From Chloroflexota bacterium (GTDB lineage: Bacteria; Chloroflexota; Dehalococcoidia; Lucifugimonadales; Lucifugimonadaceae), in assembly GCA_002717385.1 (NCBI GenBank), contig PBDR01000004.1, positions 1-41,239 on the forward strand: DNA of 41,239 bases, read 5' to 3'. Below, piece by piece: positions 15,891-24,053 of this stretch (positions are counted from its first letter, which is position 1; each line of letters opens with the position of its first letter). Below the pieces are notes generated by a model that was given only the letters and a program-made list of their open reading frames with translations, was not told the DNA's origin and ran no database searches. The position numbers and the translations under genes are program-made.

Positions 15891-17735
15891 ATGAAGAATT
15901 TGAACATACGAAATTTCTCAATAATTGCTCATATTGATCATGGAAAATCAACATTGGCCGACAGGATAATAGATTTAACAGGTTCGATAGATAAAAGAGA
16001 GATGACTGATCAGGTCCTAGATACTATGGATTTGGAACAAGAAAGAGGAATTACTATCAAGGCACAAGCTGTCAGGCTAAATTATATATCTAATGAAGCT
16101 GAAGAAATACAGCTTAATCTTATTGATACACCAGGTCATGTAGATTTCAATTATGAAGTTTCTAGATCTCTTGCTGCTTGTGAAGGAGTTGTTTTGTTGG
16201 TTGATGCGACTCAAGGAATTCAAGCTCAGACATTAGCAAATGTTTATTTGGCATTAGATAATAATTTAGAAATAATTCCTGTGATTAATAAGGTTGATTT
16301 ACCATCTGCAAATACTGAATCTGTAATTTCAGAGCTTAATCAATATTTCGGGTTTAAATCTGATGAAATATATTTAGTTTCAGCTAAAACAGGTGAAGGT
16401 GTTTTGGAATTAATTGAAGGTTTGATCAAAAAAATTCCACCACCTACATTCCCTAATGATGAAAACTTGAAAGGATTGATTTTTGACTCAATTTATGATC
16501 CATATAAGGGAGTTATCATTTATGTTAAACTTATTTCAGGGTTAGTAAAAAAAGGGCAGAAACTTAAATTTATTAAATCAAAAATTACTGCTGATGTTTT
16601 AGAAACTGGTTTTTTTTCTCCTGATTTACAAGATTCTGACAGTTTGAATTCAGGTGAAGTTGGATTTATAGCAACAGGTTTGAAAAATTTAAAAGGAATC
16701 GACGTAGGAGATACTGTTACTTTAGAAGGTCAATCTACAAGTGCTTTACCAGGCTATAAGCCTATAAATCCTGTTGTTTTTACTGGTCTTTATCCTACAG
16801 ATGGAGATGATTATCCTGCTCTAAGAGATGCCCTAGAAAAATTAAAACTTAATGATTCTGCTTTGATTTTTGAACCTGAATCTTCTACTGCTTTAGGTTT
16901 TGGTTTTAGATGTGGTTTTCTTGGATTATTACATATGGAAATTATTGAAGAAAGATTAGAAAGGGAATTTGAAATAAATCTTATAGCTACTGCACCTAGC
17001 GTTAAGTATAAGATAATAAAAAAAAGTGGTGAAGAACTTTTTGTTGACAATCCATCATATCTACCTGAATCACGTTTAATAGATAAGATTATTGAACCAT
17101 GGGTAGAATTGTCAATTATTACACCAGATAAATATATTGGGAATATTATGGAATTGGTCACTTCAAGAAGAGGGAAACAAAAAAATTTACAATATCTTCA
17201 AGAGCAAAGATTTAATCAAGATGATAAATCTTTTACTGCTAGAGTTTTAATTTCCTATGAAATTCCTCTTTCAGAAATTTTAGTAGATTTTCATGATCGA
17301 ATAAAATCTGCATCTCAAGGATTTGCGTCAATGGATTATGAAATTATGGATGGAAGAGAATCTGAAATGGTGAAATTAGATATACTCGTTAATCATGAAT
17401 CTGTAGATGCACTTTCAATGATAACACATAGAAATTCATCTCTACAAAAGGGTAATTTACTCGTAAACAAATTAAAGAATCTAATACCAAGACAAATGTT
17501 TCAAGTTCCTATCCAGGCAGCTATTTCAGGAAGAATTATTGCACGAACGAATGTTAAGGCGTTAAGAAAAAATGTTACGGCTAAATGTTATGGGGGAGAT
17601 ATTACTAGGAAAAGAAAATTATTAGAACAACAAAAAGCAGGTAAGAAAAGAAGGATGAAGATGGTTGGTTCTGTAGAAGTCCCTCAAGAAGCTTTTATGG
17701 CAGTTTTGAATTTAAATGAACCAAAAAAGAATTGA
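15891..17735 (+). CDS. lepA: Elongation factor 4 (back-translocating GTPase LepA)
   Basis: Ribosome-bound translational GTPase. The 614-residue protein shows the G1 loop AHIDHGKST, G3 DTPGH, G4 NKVD, the LepA-specific middle (GLYPTDGDDYPALRDAL and GFRCGFLGLLHMEI) and the basic C-terminal domain ending in KNVTAKCYGGDITRKRKLLEQ-type residues and KKRRMK. It starts 26 bases after the ThDP gene stop at ATG 15891 and ends one base from the converging galU stop. Full length and intact. Confidence 0.97.
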   Translation: MKNLNIRNFSIIAHIDHGKSTLADRIIDLTGSIDKREMTDQVLDTMDLEQERGITIKAQAVRLNYISNEAEEIQLNLIDTPGHVDFNYEVSRSLAACEGVVLLVDATQGIQAQTLANVYLALDNNLEIIPVINKVDLPSANTESVISELNQYFGFKSDEIYLVSAKTGEGVLELIEGLIKKIPPPTFPNDENLKGLIFDSIYDPYKGVIIYVKLISGLVKKGQKLKFIKSKITADVLETGFFSPDLQDSDSLNSGEVGFIATGLKNLKGIDVGDTVTLEGQSTSALPGYKPINPVVFTGLYPTDGDDYPALRDALEKLKLNDSALIFEPESSTALGFGFRCGFLGLLHMEIIEERLEREFEINLIATAPSVKYKIIKKSGEELFVDNPSYLPESRLIDKIIEPWVELSIITPDKYIGNIMELVTSRRGKQKNLQYLQEQRFNQDDKSFTARVLISYEIPLSEILVDFHDRIKSASQGFASMDYEIMDGRESEMVKLDILVNHESVDALSMITHRNSSLQKGNLLVNKLKNLIPRQMFQVPIQAAISGRIIARTNVKALRKNVTAKCYGGDITRKRKLLEQQKAGKKRRMKMVGSVEVPQEAFMAVLNLNEPKKN

Positions 17736-17736
17736 T

Positions 17737-18567
17737 TTATTTATTTTGATTTGTCAGGTAAATTGAAGCTTCTAACATACCTTTAGGGTTTCCTACATCA
17801 AAATGTTCTCCCTCTATTAATTTTCCATAAACATTTTCAAATTTCATAGAATTTTTTATAGAATCAGTTATTTGTATTTCTCCAAGAGCACTAGGTGACT
17901 GTTTCTCTAATAATTCAAAAATTTTTTTATTTAGTATATATCTGCCAATGATAGATAAATTAGAAGGAGCATTTACTATTTCAGGTTTTTCTACCATATT
18001 ACTTAGTGAGTAAATATTTTTTTTGATCAATTTTCCTTCAACTATACCTTTATTAGAAATTTCTTCTTCTTGTACTTCTTTTAATCCTACGCATGTACCA
18101 CCCAATTTATTATGTACCTCAAGTATTTGTTTTACGGCGTTGATATCGTTGAAAATTAAATCATCTGGGAGAACTACAAGAAAATATTCTGATTTTATTT
18201 TTGATTTAGATTGTAAAATAGCATGTCCCAGACCCAAAGCTTTATCTTGATATACAACGTCAATATTCGCTAATTTTGAGATTTCTTCTTGTTCTTTAAT
18301 TTTTTCGAAATTATTTGAATCTTTTAGATATTTCAATAGATCAGATTTCTCATCGAAGTATTCTTTTACTATATTCATATTTCTTCCCATTACAAAAATA
18401 ATATCTGATATTCCACATGAAACTATTTCTCGAACAGCATATTCAATTATTGGTCTGTTAATTAATGGTAGAAGCACTTTAGGTACACTCCGAGTTATAG
18501 GAAGAAATCTTGTTCCGATACCTGCAACCGGTATTACTGCACTTTTTATAAGAAATTTATTTGACAT
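17737..18567 (-). CDS. galU: UTP-glucose-1-phosphate uridylyltransferase
   Basis: Makes UDP-glucose for cell-surface glycans. The 276 residues hold the nucleotide-binding start AVIPVAGIGTRFLPITRSVPK (Lys of the PK pair kept), VYQDKALGLGHAILQ, VVLPDDLIF, VEKPEI and FDVGNPKGML, the normal GalU order. The usual EML after the PK is VLL here, a mild variant. It is convergent with lepA. Its upstream region is shared with the SRP RNA gene. A general sugar-nucleotidyltransferase alternative (e.g. RmlA-like) is less likely given the motifs. Confidence 0.9.
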   Translation of the reverse strand: MSNKFLIKSAVIPVAGIGTRFLPITRSVPKVLLPLINRPIIEYAVREIVSCGISDIIFVMGRNMNIVKEYFDEKSDLLKYLKDSNNFEKIKEQEEISKLANIDVVYQDKALGLGHAILQSKSKIKSEYFLVVLPDDLIFNDINAVKQILEVHNKLGGTCVGLKEVQEEEISNKGIVEGKLIKKNIYSLSNMVEKPEIVNAPSNLSIIGRYILNKKIFELLEKQSPSALGEIQITDSIKNSMKFENVYGKLIEGEHFDVGNPKGMLEASIYLTNQNK

Positions 18568-18679
18568 TTTTATTATTTCTAGACATTTACGTTAAATTAA
18601 CCATTCATTGATATTTTACATAAGAAATTTATTTCTAATATTAAGGAAATAAGAATTAATCTAGGGGTATATTTTGTAT

Positions 18680-18701
18680 TAACTTAATAATTATTAAGTT
18701 A
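18680..18701. repeat. Perfect 22-bp palindrome upstream of galU/SRP RNA
   Basis: The 11-base half TAACTTAATAA is followed directly by its exact reverse complement (TTATTAAGTTA). It is in the roughly 244-base space (18568-18811) between the start of the leftward galU gene and the rightward SRP RNA gene, where both promoters should lie. It could be an operator for a dimeric regulator; low-complexity A/T sequence makes chance more likely than in normal DNA. I see no gene in this intergenic stretch. Confidence 0.5.
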
Positions 18702-18811
18702 TGACTTAAAATTTGAACTAAATATGTATAGTTTTGTTATTTAACAATTTAAAATTGATTAATCATAGTGAAATATATATATCTTGATCTAAAAATAAGT
18801 AGTAATATTTT

Positions 18812-19083
18812 ATTGCCGTGCTAAGCGGGGAGTTAGCGGTGCCCTGTACTTGCAATCCGCTATAGCGAGGCCTAATTCCTCTTTTGAGGCCAAGATTTTT
18901 ATTGATTATAATAGTTTTATCTATTGATGGGGCGACCCTATGCGGCGAATGTCTGCAAATTCCGTCAGGACTGAAAAGTAGCAGCGGTAAACAGAATTAT
19001 TCGGGTGCCATAGGATTATCGGTCCTGAGGCTGAATTTATTATATTGATATTGATTGAGGTCTATTTAGGGGTGCACGGTATA
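18812..19083 (+). ncRNA. ffs: Signal recognition particle RNA, large bacterial type
   Basis: The RNA component of SRP. The 5' Alu domain matches the large bacterial type closely: GCCGTGCTAAGCGGGG, then AGTTAGCGGTGCCCTGTA, CTTGCAATCCGCTATAGCG, then the S domain. Helix 8 core is visible as GTCAGGACTGAAAAGTAGCAGC (in parts: GTCAGGA, ACT-GAAA-AGT tetraloop stem, AGCAGC). The 3' end GCACGGTA (19074-19081) pairs back with GCCGTGC (18815-18821), closing the molecule at about 270 nt. Bacillus, Thermus and Chloroflexota carry this long form, unlike the 114-nt RNA of E. coli. Its partner receptor ftsY is 7.6 kb downstream. Ends are approximate by a few bases. Confidence 0.93.
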
Positions 19084-19097
19084 ACTATTTATTTTTT

Positions 19098-19910
19098 ATG
19101 GCACGACAAAAATTAGGTCAGCATTTTTTGATAGACAATCAAATTTCAAAAAAGATTGTCGAATCTGGTTTGTTTAATGGTTGTGAATCAGTAATTGAAG
19201 TTGGTCCGGGAACTGGTGCCTTATCCGATCATCTAATTCAAAATCATAATCAATTTGGGCAACACAGTATTTTCCTTATCGAATATGATCCTAATTTAAG
19301 TAAATTGTTATCAAAAAAATTTAGTAAACAAGAAAATGTAAAAGTTCTTAATGTCGATGCAAGATTTTTTGATTTGAAATTTTTGCCTAGATCATTTTTG
19401 ACTCCATATTCTGTGATAGGTAATTTACCTTATTATGCTGCTACTCCAATAGTTAGAAATTTTTTAGAATTAAAAAAACCTCCTACTCAGATGGTTTTTA
19501 TGGTCCAAAAAGAAGTTGCAAATGAAATGATAGCTAAACAAGGAAAATTTAGTCTTTTGAGTTTATCTGTACAGATTTATGCCAAAGCAGAGATTTTATT
19601 CAATGTGGATAGAACTTCTTTTAGACCTCCTCCAAAAGTGGATTCTTCCGTTATTAAGTTAATTCCTCACATTCATCCAGATATAGATATAGATAATATT
19701 GATAATTTTTTTTATTTGGCTAAAGCGGCATTTAAATTGCCAAGAAAACAATTACATAATTCTATCTCTAGAGCTTTAAATATTCCGATAGATGAAGTTA
19801 AACATGTTTTATATAAATCAGATATAGATCATACTAGGCGAGCTTCTACATTATCAATAAAAGAGTTAAATAATTTAACTTATATTTGGTCAAAACATTT
19901 TGATAGTTAG
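19098..19910 (+). CDS. ksgA: 16S rRNA dimethyladenosine transferase
   Basis: Dimethylates two adjacent adenines near the 3' end of 16S rRNA during small-subunit assembly. The 270 residues show LGQHFLIDNQ, the SAM motif EVGPGTGALSDHL, LNVDARFFD, and the catalytic NLPYYAATPIV, followed by RTSFRPPPKVDSSVI. The ATG at 19098 lies only 14 bases from the 3' end of the SRP RNA and has no ribosome site, only a T-run, so how its translation is started is unclear (leaderless mRNA or readthrough). ispE follows after 11 bases. Confidence 0.95.
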   Translation: MARQKLGQHFLIDNQISKKIVESGLFNGCESVIEVGPGTGALSDHLIQNHNQFGQHSIFLIEYDPNLSKLLSKKFSKQENVKVLNVDARFFDLKFLPRSFLTPYSVIGNLPYYAATPIVRNFLELKKPPTQMVFMVQKEVANEMIAKQGKFSLLSLSVQIYAKAEILFNVDRTSFRPPPKVDSSVIKLIPHIHPDIDIDNIDNFFYLAKAAFKLPRKQLHNSISRALNIPIDEVKHVLYKSDIDHTRRASTLSIKELNNLTYIWSKHFDS

Positions 19911-19921
19911 TTGAAAATTTT

Positions 19922-20788
19922 ATGAATAAAATTACAGAAATAGCTCCTGCAAAAATTAATTTTACTTTAGAAATTAAAAATAAAAGACATGATGGTTACC
20001 ATAATATTTATTCTGTAATGCAATCTGTTAATTTATATGACTACATTACAATTAAACCTTCGCGAAAATTTGAAATTATTTCTAATAATGATGATATACC
20101 TCCTATTGGAGAAAATATTATTACAAAAGCTTATCTTGAATTAAAATCAATAACAGGGATAACTGACAATGTTTCTATAGAGATAAAAAAAAACATCCCA
20201 ATAGGTTCTGGCTTAGGAGGAGGATCATCAGATGCGGCTGCTACTTTAAGAGCTCTTAATAAACTATGGGAACTAAAATTAAATTTATCCGAACTTATTT
20301 CAATAGGGATTAATATAGGATCAGATGTGCCTTTTTTAATTTGCGGAGGATGCGCAATTGTCACCGGAAAAGGAGATATTATAGAACAATTACCTAGACC
20401 TGAAATTGGTAATATGATTATTTTTACTCCTGTGAATTCTTATATAAACAAAACTAAAACAATGTTTAATTTTGTAAATAAAAATCATTTCTCTGGAGGA
20501 CAAAAAACAAAAGCTTTAGGAAATTCAATTAAAAGAAAAAAATTTCAATATGAATTAGTGTCTAATGTTTTTTCTGAAATTTATACTTCAAATTTTGATT
20601 CTAAAAAAAATCTTGTATCTCATATAAACAAATTAGGATTCTATAAAACTTTTATGTCTGGTTCAGGACCTTCTTTATATGTATTCACAGAAAATGAAAG
20701 TGAGTCGTATTTTATTCAGGTTTCAAAAAATAATACCAAAAATATTAACGTAAATTTTGTTAAACCTATTGATAAATTTGAATTATGA
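19922..20788 (+). CDS. ispE: 4-diphosphocytidyl-2-C-methyl-D-erythritol kinase
   Basis: ATP-dependent kinase of the MEP isoprenoid pathway (GHMP family). The 288-residue product has APAKINFTLEI (substrate/catalytic Lys region), the ATP loop IPIGSGLGGGSSDAAATLRAL (about 95-114) and a C-terminal MSGSGPSLYVF motif. Length matches the family. It follows ksgA by 11 bases, an order (ksgA-ispE) common in Gram-positive and related bacteria, and overlaps the next gene by 4 bases. Confidence 0.95.
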   Translation: MNKITEIAPAKINFTLEIKNKRHDGYHNIYSVMQSVNLYDYITIKPSRKFEIISNNDDIPPIGENIITKAYLELKSITGITDNVSIEIKKNIPIGSGLGGGSSDAAATLRALNKLWELKLNLSELISIGINIGSDVPFLICGGCAIVTGKGDIIEQLPRPEIGNMIIFTPVNSYINKTKTMFNFVNKNHFSGGQKTKALGNSIKRKKFQYELVSNVFSEIYTSNFDSKKNLVSHINKLGFYKTFMSGSGPSLYVFTENESESYFIQVSKNNTKNINVNFVKPIDKFEL

Positions 20789-21186
20789 AACTCCTTTTAG
20801 TAGGTATGATATCTGGGCAAATCATAAGTATTATTTTTTCTAGTCATATTTTTTTTCTTCTAATTTTTTATGACCGATTTTCATATATAAGAAATAATAT
20901 TTCCAAAATTAATAGATCATATCTAATTATGATAAGTATTGGTATGTTTTTCTTTTGGAATTTACTGAGTGTAATTTATGTATATATAAGTTATTTCACT
21001 TATGAGAATTATGAATTTTTAGGATTTAGAATAATAATAATAATTATTATTATATTTATAGTTTTTTCTATTTCATATATATTTGTAAGAAAGTTTTTAT
21101 TACATATATTGTTTGAAACTGTTGTTATTCTATTCGTCTTTGGTGTACTCGCACCATTCATGATTAAAAGAATAGAGTTTGGTTAG
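20785..21186 (+). CDS. Small membrane protein, unknown
   Basis: A 133-residue very hydrophobic protein with about four membrane segments (near residues 5-28, 45-68, 80-102 and 110-128) and no recognisable motif. The ATG overlaps the ispE stop (ATGA), so the two are probably translationally coupled. A run of eight Ile around residue 84-91 comes from ATA/ATT codon repeats. It may be a real but lineage-specific protein; the overlap and rightward position in the ksgA-ispE run support it. Function unknown. Confidence 0.65.
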   Translation: MKLLLVGMISGQIISIIFSSHIFFLLIFYDRFSYIRNNISKINRSYLIMISIGMFFFWNLLSVIYVYISYFTYENYEFLGFRIIIIIIIIFIVFSISYIFVRKFLLHILFETVVILFVFGVLAPFMIKRIEFG

Positions 21187-21206
21187 TAAAATAGATTATT
21201 GATACG

Positions 21207-22025
21207 ATGAATAGATTTAAAGATAAAGTTATTATGCTTACTGGTGCAGCTGCTTGTAATCCAAAAAAACAAATGGGATTTGCCGGTGAAACTGTATGGA
21301 GATATTTTAGGGAAGGTGGAAGTGCTGCCATAATAACTGATGTGCAAGATATTTTAGGTGAAGAATCTATAATTGAACTTTCTAAGAGTGGATATAATTC
21401 ATTTTATTCTCATTTAGATGTTACTAAAGAAGAAGAATGGGAAGAAGTAATATCGGTTGGGTTGAGAAAATTTGGAAAAATTGATTATTTAGTTAATATA
21501 GCTGGGATATTAGATCCAAAGCCTATTTCTGAAATTGATACGGAAGATTGGCAAAATGTAATCAATGTTTCTTTAAGAGGTGTTTTTCTTGGTACAAAAA
21601 TTGTTTCAAAATTTATGGGTAAAAATGGTGGTGGTTCGATAGTTAATATTTCTTCTATGGGTGCATTAAATGGATCAGGTACTTATGGTTCTGCTTATGG
21701 TGCTTCAAGATCTGCACTTTTGCATTTTACTAAATCTACTGCTCTTCATTATGCTGATAAAGGTATAAGAGCAAATGCGATTTTACCCGGTTGGACTAGG
21801 ACCCCTTTTACAGAATATCTATATAACGATAAAGTTCAGCGAGATTATCGTTCAAATAAAGTTCCTTTAGGAAGATGGGGGAGACCATCAGATATCGCTT
21901 CGGCAATATTGTTTATGTTATCTGATGATGCAAGTTATATAACTGGTTCTTCCCTTTTAGTCGATGGAGGAGTTATGGCAGGAGAATTATCCAGACCCAC
22001 TAATCCACTTAGTGATACAGATTAA
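21207..22025 (+). CDS. SDR-family oxidoreductase with atypical catalytic motif
   Basis: Rossmann-fold short-chain dehydrogenase by layout: LTGAAACNP at the start, ITDVQD, VNIAGI, VNISSMGALNGSGTYGSAYGASR and IRANAILPGWTRTPF, ending with ITGSSLLVDGGV. Two oddities: the cofactor loop TGxxxGxG is stretched (TGAAACNPKKQMGFAG, an insertion of about seven residues), and the catalytic YxxxK Lys is Arg (Y164-GAS-R168; codon AGA). It is otherwise full length (272 residues). It follows the small membrane protein by 20 bases and converges with the MDR gene (stop codons overlap by 4 bases). Activity with Arg is possible but unproven. Confidence 0.82.
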   Translation: MNRFKDKVIMLTGAAACNPKKQMGFAGETVWRYFREGGSAAIITDVQDILGEESIIELSKSGYNSFYSHLDVTKEEEWEEVISVGLRKFGKIDYLVNIAGILDPKPISEIDTEDWQNVINVSLRGVFLGTKIVSKFMGKNGGGSIVNISSMGALNGSGTYGSAYGASRSALLHFTKSTALHYADKGIRANAILPGWTRTPFTEYLYNDKVQRDYRSNKVPLGRWGRPSDIASAILFMLSDDASYITGSSLLVDGGVMAGELSRPTNPLSDTD

Positions 22026-22990
22026 TCTACAGACATAGCGATTTTAATTATTTTGTCCTGTCGTAATCTGTACATTTCTAGTGCTTCCTGAGCTTTTGTC
22101 CATGAACAATCATGTGTTTTTAATAACCCGGGATCCATCCATCCAGATTTTTTGTAATTTACCATTTCTTTAATTTCCTTAATAGGTTGATTAGTAACAG
22201 CTACAACTGTAGAAACGATATTTAAATTTTTACTCATAAATTTCTGGTACTCTAATGTCGTTTTTCCTCCTCTTATAAGACTAAAAGAGATGATTTGACC
22301 TTCATTTTTTACTAAATCTATACAATGGTTTATCCCATTGGGATCGCCTGAAGCATCTACTACGACATCAAATCCTTTTCCGTTAGTTATTTCTTCAGAT
22401 ATAGATAGCATATTTTCATTAGATGGATTAATTGAATGTGATGCTCCAAATTCCAACGATTTTTTTAGTCTATATTGTTCTAAGTCTATTGCAGCAAGAA
22501 TTTTTGCTCCCTGTTTAGCTCCAAGCATAGTAAATGAAAGACCAATTCCTCCTTGTCCAAGAATAGCTAAAGTCTTTCCTGATATATTCCCCCATTTTTT
22601 ACTTGAATATAATACAGTACCCGAATGTTGACACATAACCCACTCGGACATACTACCCCAGTCAGGTAATTTAATTAGCTTATGTTTATCCTGTACTAAG
22701 TATTCTTGCATACCATTTATGTTTTCAGGAATAATAATTACCCTTTGACCTTCTTTGTAATCAGGATCAGTAGATTCTACAACTGTCCCAGCACATTCAT
22801 GTGATGGAGCTCCAGGGATAAAAGGATATTTTTCTTCGGATAATTCATTGTCATATTCAAGATAGATATCACTACCACAAACAGATAATGCTTCAATTTT
22901 AACTTTAATGTCACCTTTTTTTGAAATTTTTGGTTCAGGAGTGTCGAGAAATTCAATTTTTCTTCTGGAGATTACTCTTGCAGCTTTCAT
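22022..22990 (-). CDS. Zinc-type alcohol dehydrogenase (MDR family)
   Basis: Medium-chain dehydrogenase/reductase. The 322 residues show the catalytic-Zn Cys in SVCGSD (about 38), the His-Glu of PGAPSHECAG (about 66), and the Rossmann loop AILGQGGIGLSF (about 146-157). The lobe that normally carries four structural-Zn Cys is much shortened (no Cys cluster near residue 90-110), explaining the below-average length. This resembles threonine/sorbitol-dehydrogenase-type members lacking the structural Zn. Substrate not readable. An AAAGGAT ribosome site precedes the ATG. Confidence 0.85.
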   Translation of the reverse strand: MKAARVISRRKIEFLDTPEPKISKKGDIKVKIEALSVCGSDIYLEYDNELSEEKYPFIPGAPSHECAGTVVESTDPDYKEGQRVIIIPENINGMQEYLVQDKHKLIKLPDWGSMSEWVMCQHSGTVLYSSKKWGNISGKTLAILGQGGIGLSFTMLGAKQGAKILAAIDLEQYRLKKSLEFGASHSINPSNENMLSISEEITNGKGFDVVVDASGDPNGINHCIDLVKNEGQIISFSLIRGGKTTLEYQKFMSKNLNIVSTVVAVTNQPIKEIKEMVNYKKSGWMDPGLLKTHDCSWTKAQEALEMYRLRQDKIIKIAMSVD

Positions 22991-23149
22991 TAGATAAATC
23001 CTTTTTTTAAAGTAATTTTAGCCTAGATAAATATAGTTAATTAGTTCAATAAATTATAATCGTTATATCCATAGCAAACGATTCTTTAATGGTAACTATA
23101 AATTTTTTCTATAGATTTGCAATTATAGTTTTTTTAGGAAGATGATATT

Positions 23150-24046
23150 TTGAAATTTGAGAGTAAAGAAAATATTGATTTAGAATATTCATTAGATGGC
23201 GGTCAAGCTTTTAGGTGGTGGAATGTAGATATAGGTTACAGAGGTGTGGTAGGAACTCATGTATATATATTAGAGAACAATAATGATTTCATTAGTATAA
23301 ATGTTTTGAATGAAAACGATGATTTTCAAAAAGCTATTTCGACAATTAGAAATTATTTATCTCTTAATAATAAGATTGATGATTTTGTAAATTTGTGGAT
23401 AGATGATCCATGCATTGGACCATCTGTTCGAGGTTATAGTGGATTAAGAGTTCTCAAACAGGATCCATGGGAATGCTTATTTTCTTTTATTTGTTCAAGT
23501 ACAAATAATGTTTCTCGGATTAAATTAAATGTAAATGATGTTTCTATATTATTAGGTGAAAAAATATTTGATGGAAAGTATGATTTTTCTTTTCCTAAAC
23601 CTGAGCAATGCATAGTTGCAGGAGAAAATGTTTTCCGGAAAATAGGTTTAGGTTTTCGATCGAAATATGTAATAGATGCTGCAAGAAAGATATTAGACGG
23701 ATCTATAATTTTGAATGAATTGAAATCTATCGAGTATCTTGAAGCAAGAGATAAACTAATGACGATTAATGGAGTTGGAGGTAAAATCGCTGATTGTGTT
23801 TTAGCATTTTCTTTAGATAAAAAAGAATCTTTTCCTGTAGACCGACATATTTTGAGAGCTTTAATAAAATGGTACGGTTTACCAAAAAACATAATGCCAG
23901 AGCAGGCAGCAATTTGGGCTAGAAAGCGTTTTGGGCGACACTCTTCTTTAGCAAATCAATATATTTTTCATAGAGAGCGTTTATCTAGTAGATATCATAT
24001 GTGGGGAGGCAAACATAGAGATCTTATTATTGATGAAGATAAATAA
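23150..24046 (+). CDS. ogg: 8-oxoguanine DNA glycosylase (Ogg1-type HhH-GPD)
   Basis: Removes 8-oxoguanine from DNA and can nick the strand. The 298-residue product resembles eukaryotic-type OGG1: the N-terminal lobe with DGGQAFRWW (15-24), the DPWECLFSFICSSTNN stretch, the helix-hairpin-helix NGVGGKIADCV with catalytic Lys212, and the GPD Asp231 in FPVDRHI. The 19-residue spacing between Lys and Asp matches human OGG1. TTG at 23150 is chosen because AGGAAG lies 8 bases upstream and the nearby ATG is out of frame and stopped at once. It is intact. Confidence 0.9.
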   Translation: MKFESKENIDLEYSLDGGQAFRWWNVDIGYRGVVGTHVYILENNNDFISINVLNENDDFQKAISTIRNYLSLNNKIDDFVNLWIDDPCIGPSVRGYSGLRVLKQDPWECLFSFICSSTNNVSRIKLNVNDVSILLGEKIFDGKYDFSFPKPEQCIVAGENVFRKIGLGFRSKYVIDAARKILDGSIILNELKSIEYLEARDKLMTINGVGGKIADCVLAFSLDKKESFPVDRHILRALIKWYGLPKNIMPEQAAIWARKRFGRHSSLANQYIFHRERLSSRYHMWGGKHRDLIIDEDK

Positions 24047-24053
24047 TTGGTTA

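Noticed and set aside
23094-23130. 8-bp inverted repeat followed by T-run ahead of the Ogg-type gene
   Set aside because: Stem is almost all A/T with a 21-base spacer; too weak to call a terminator or attenuator.
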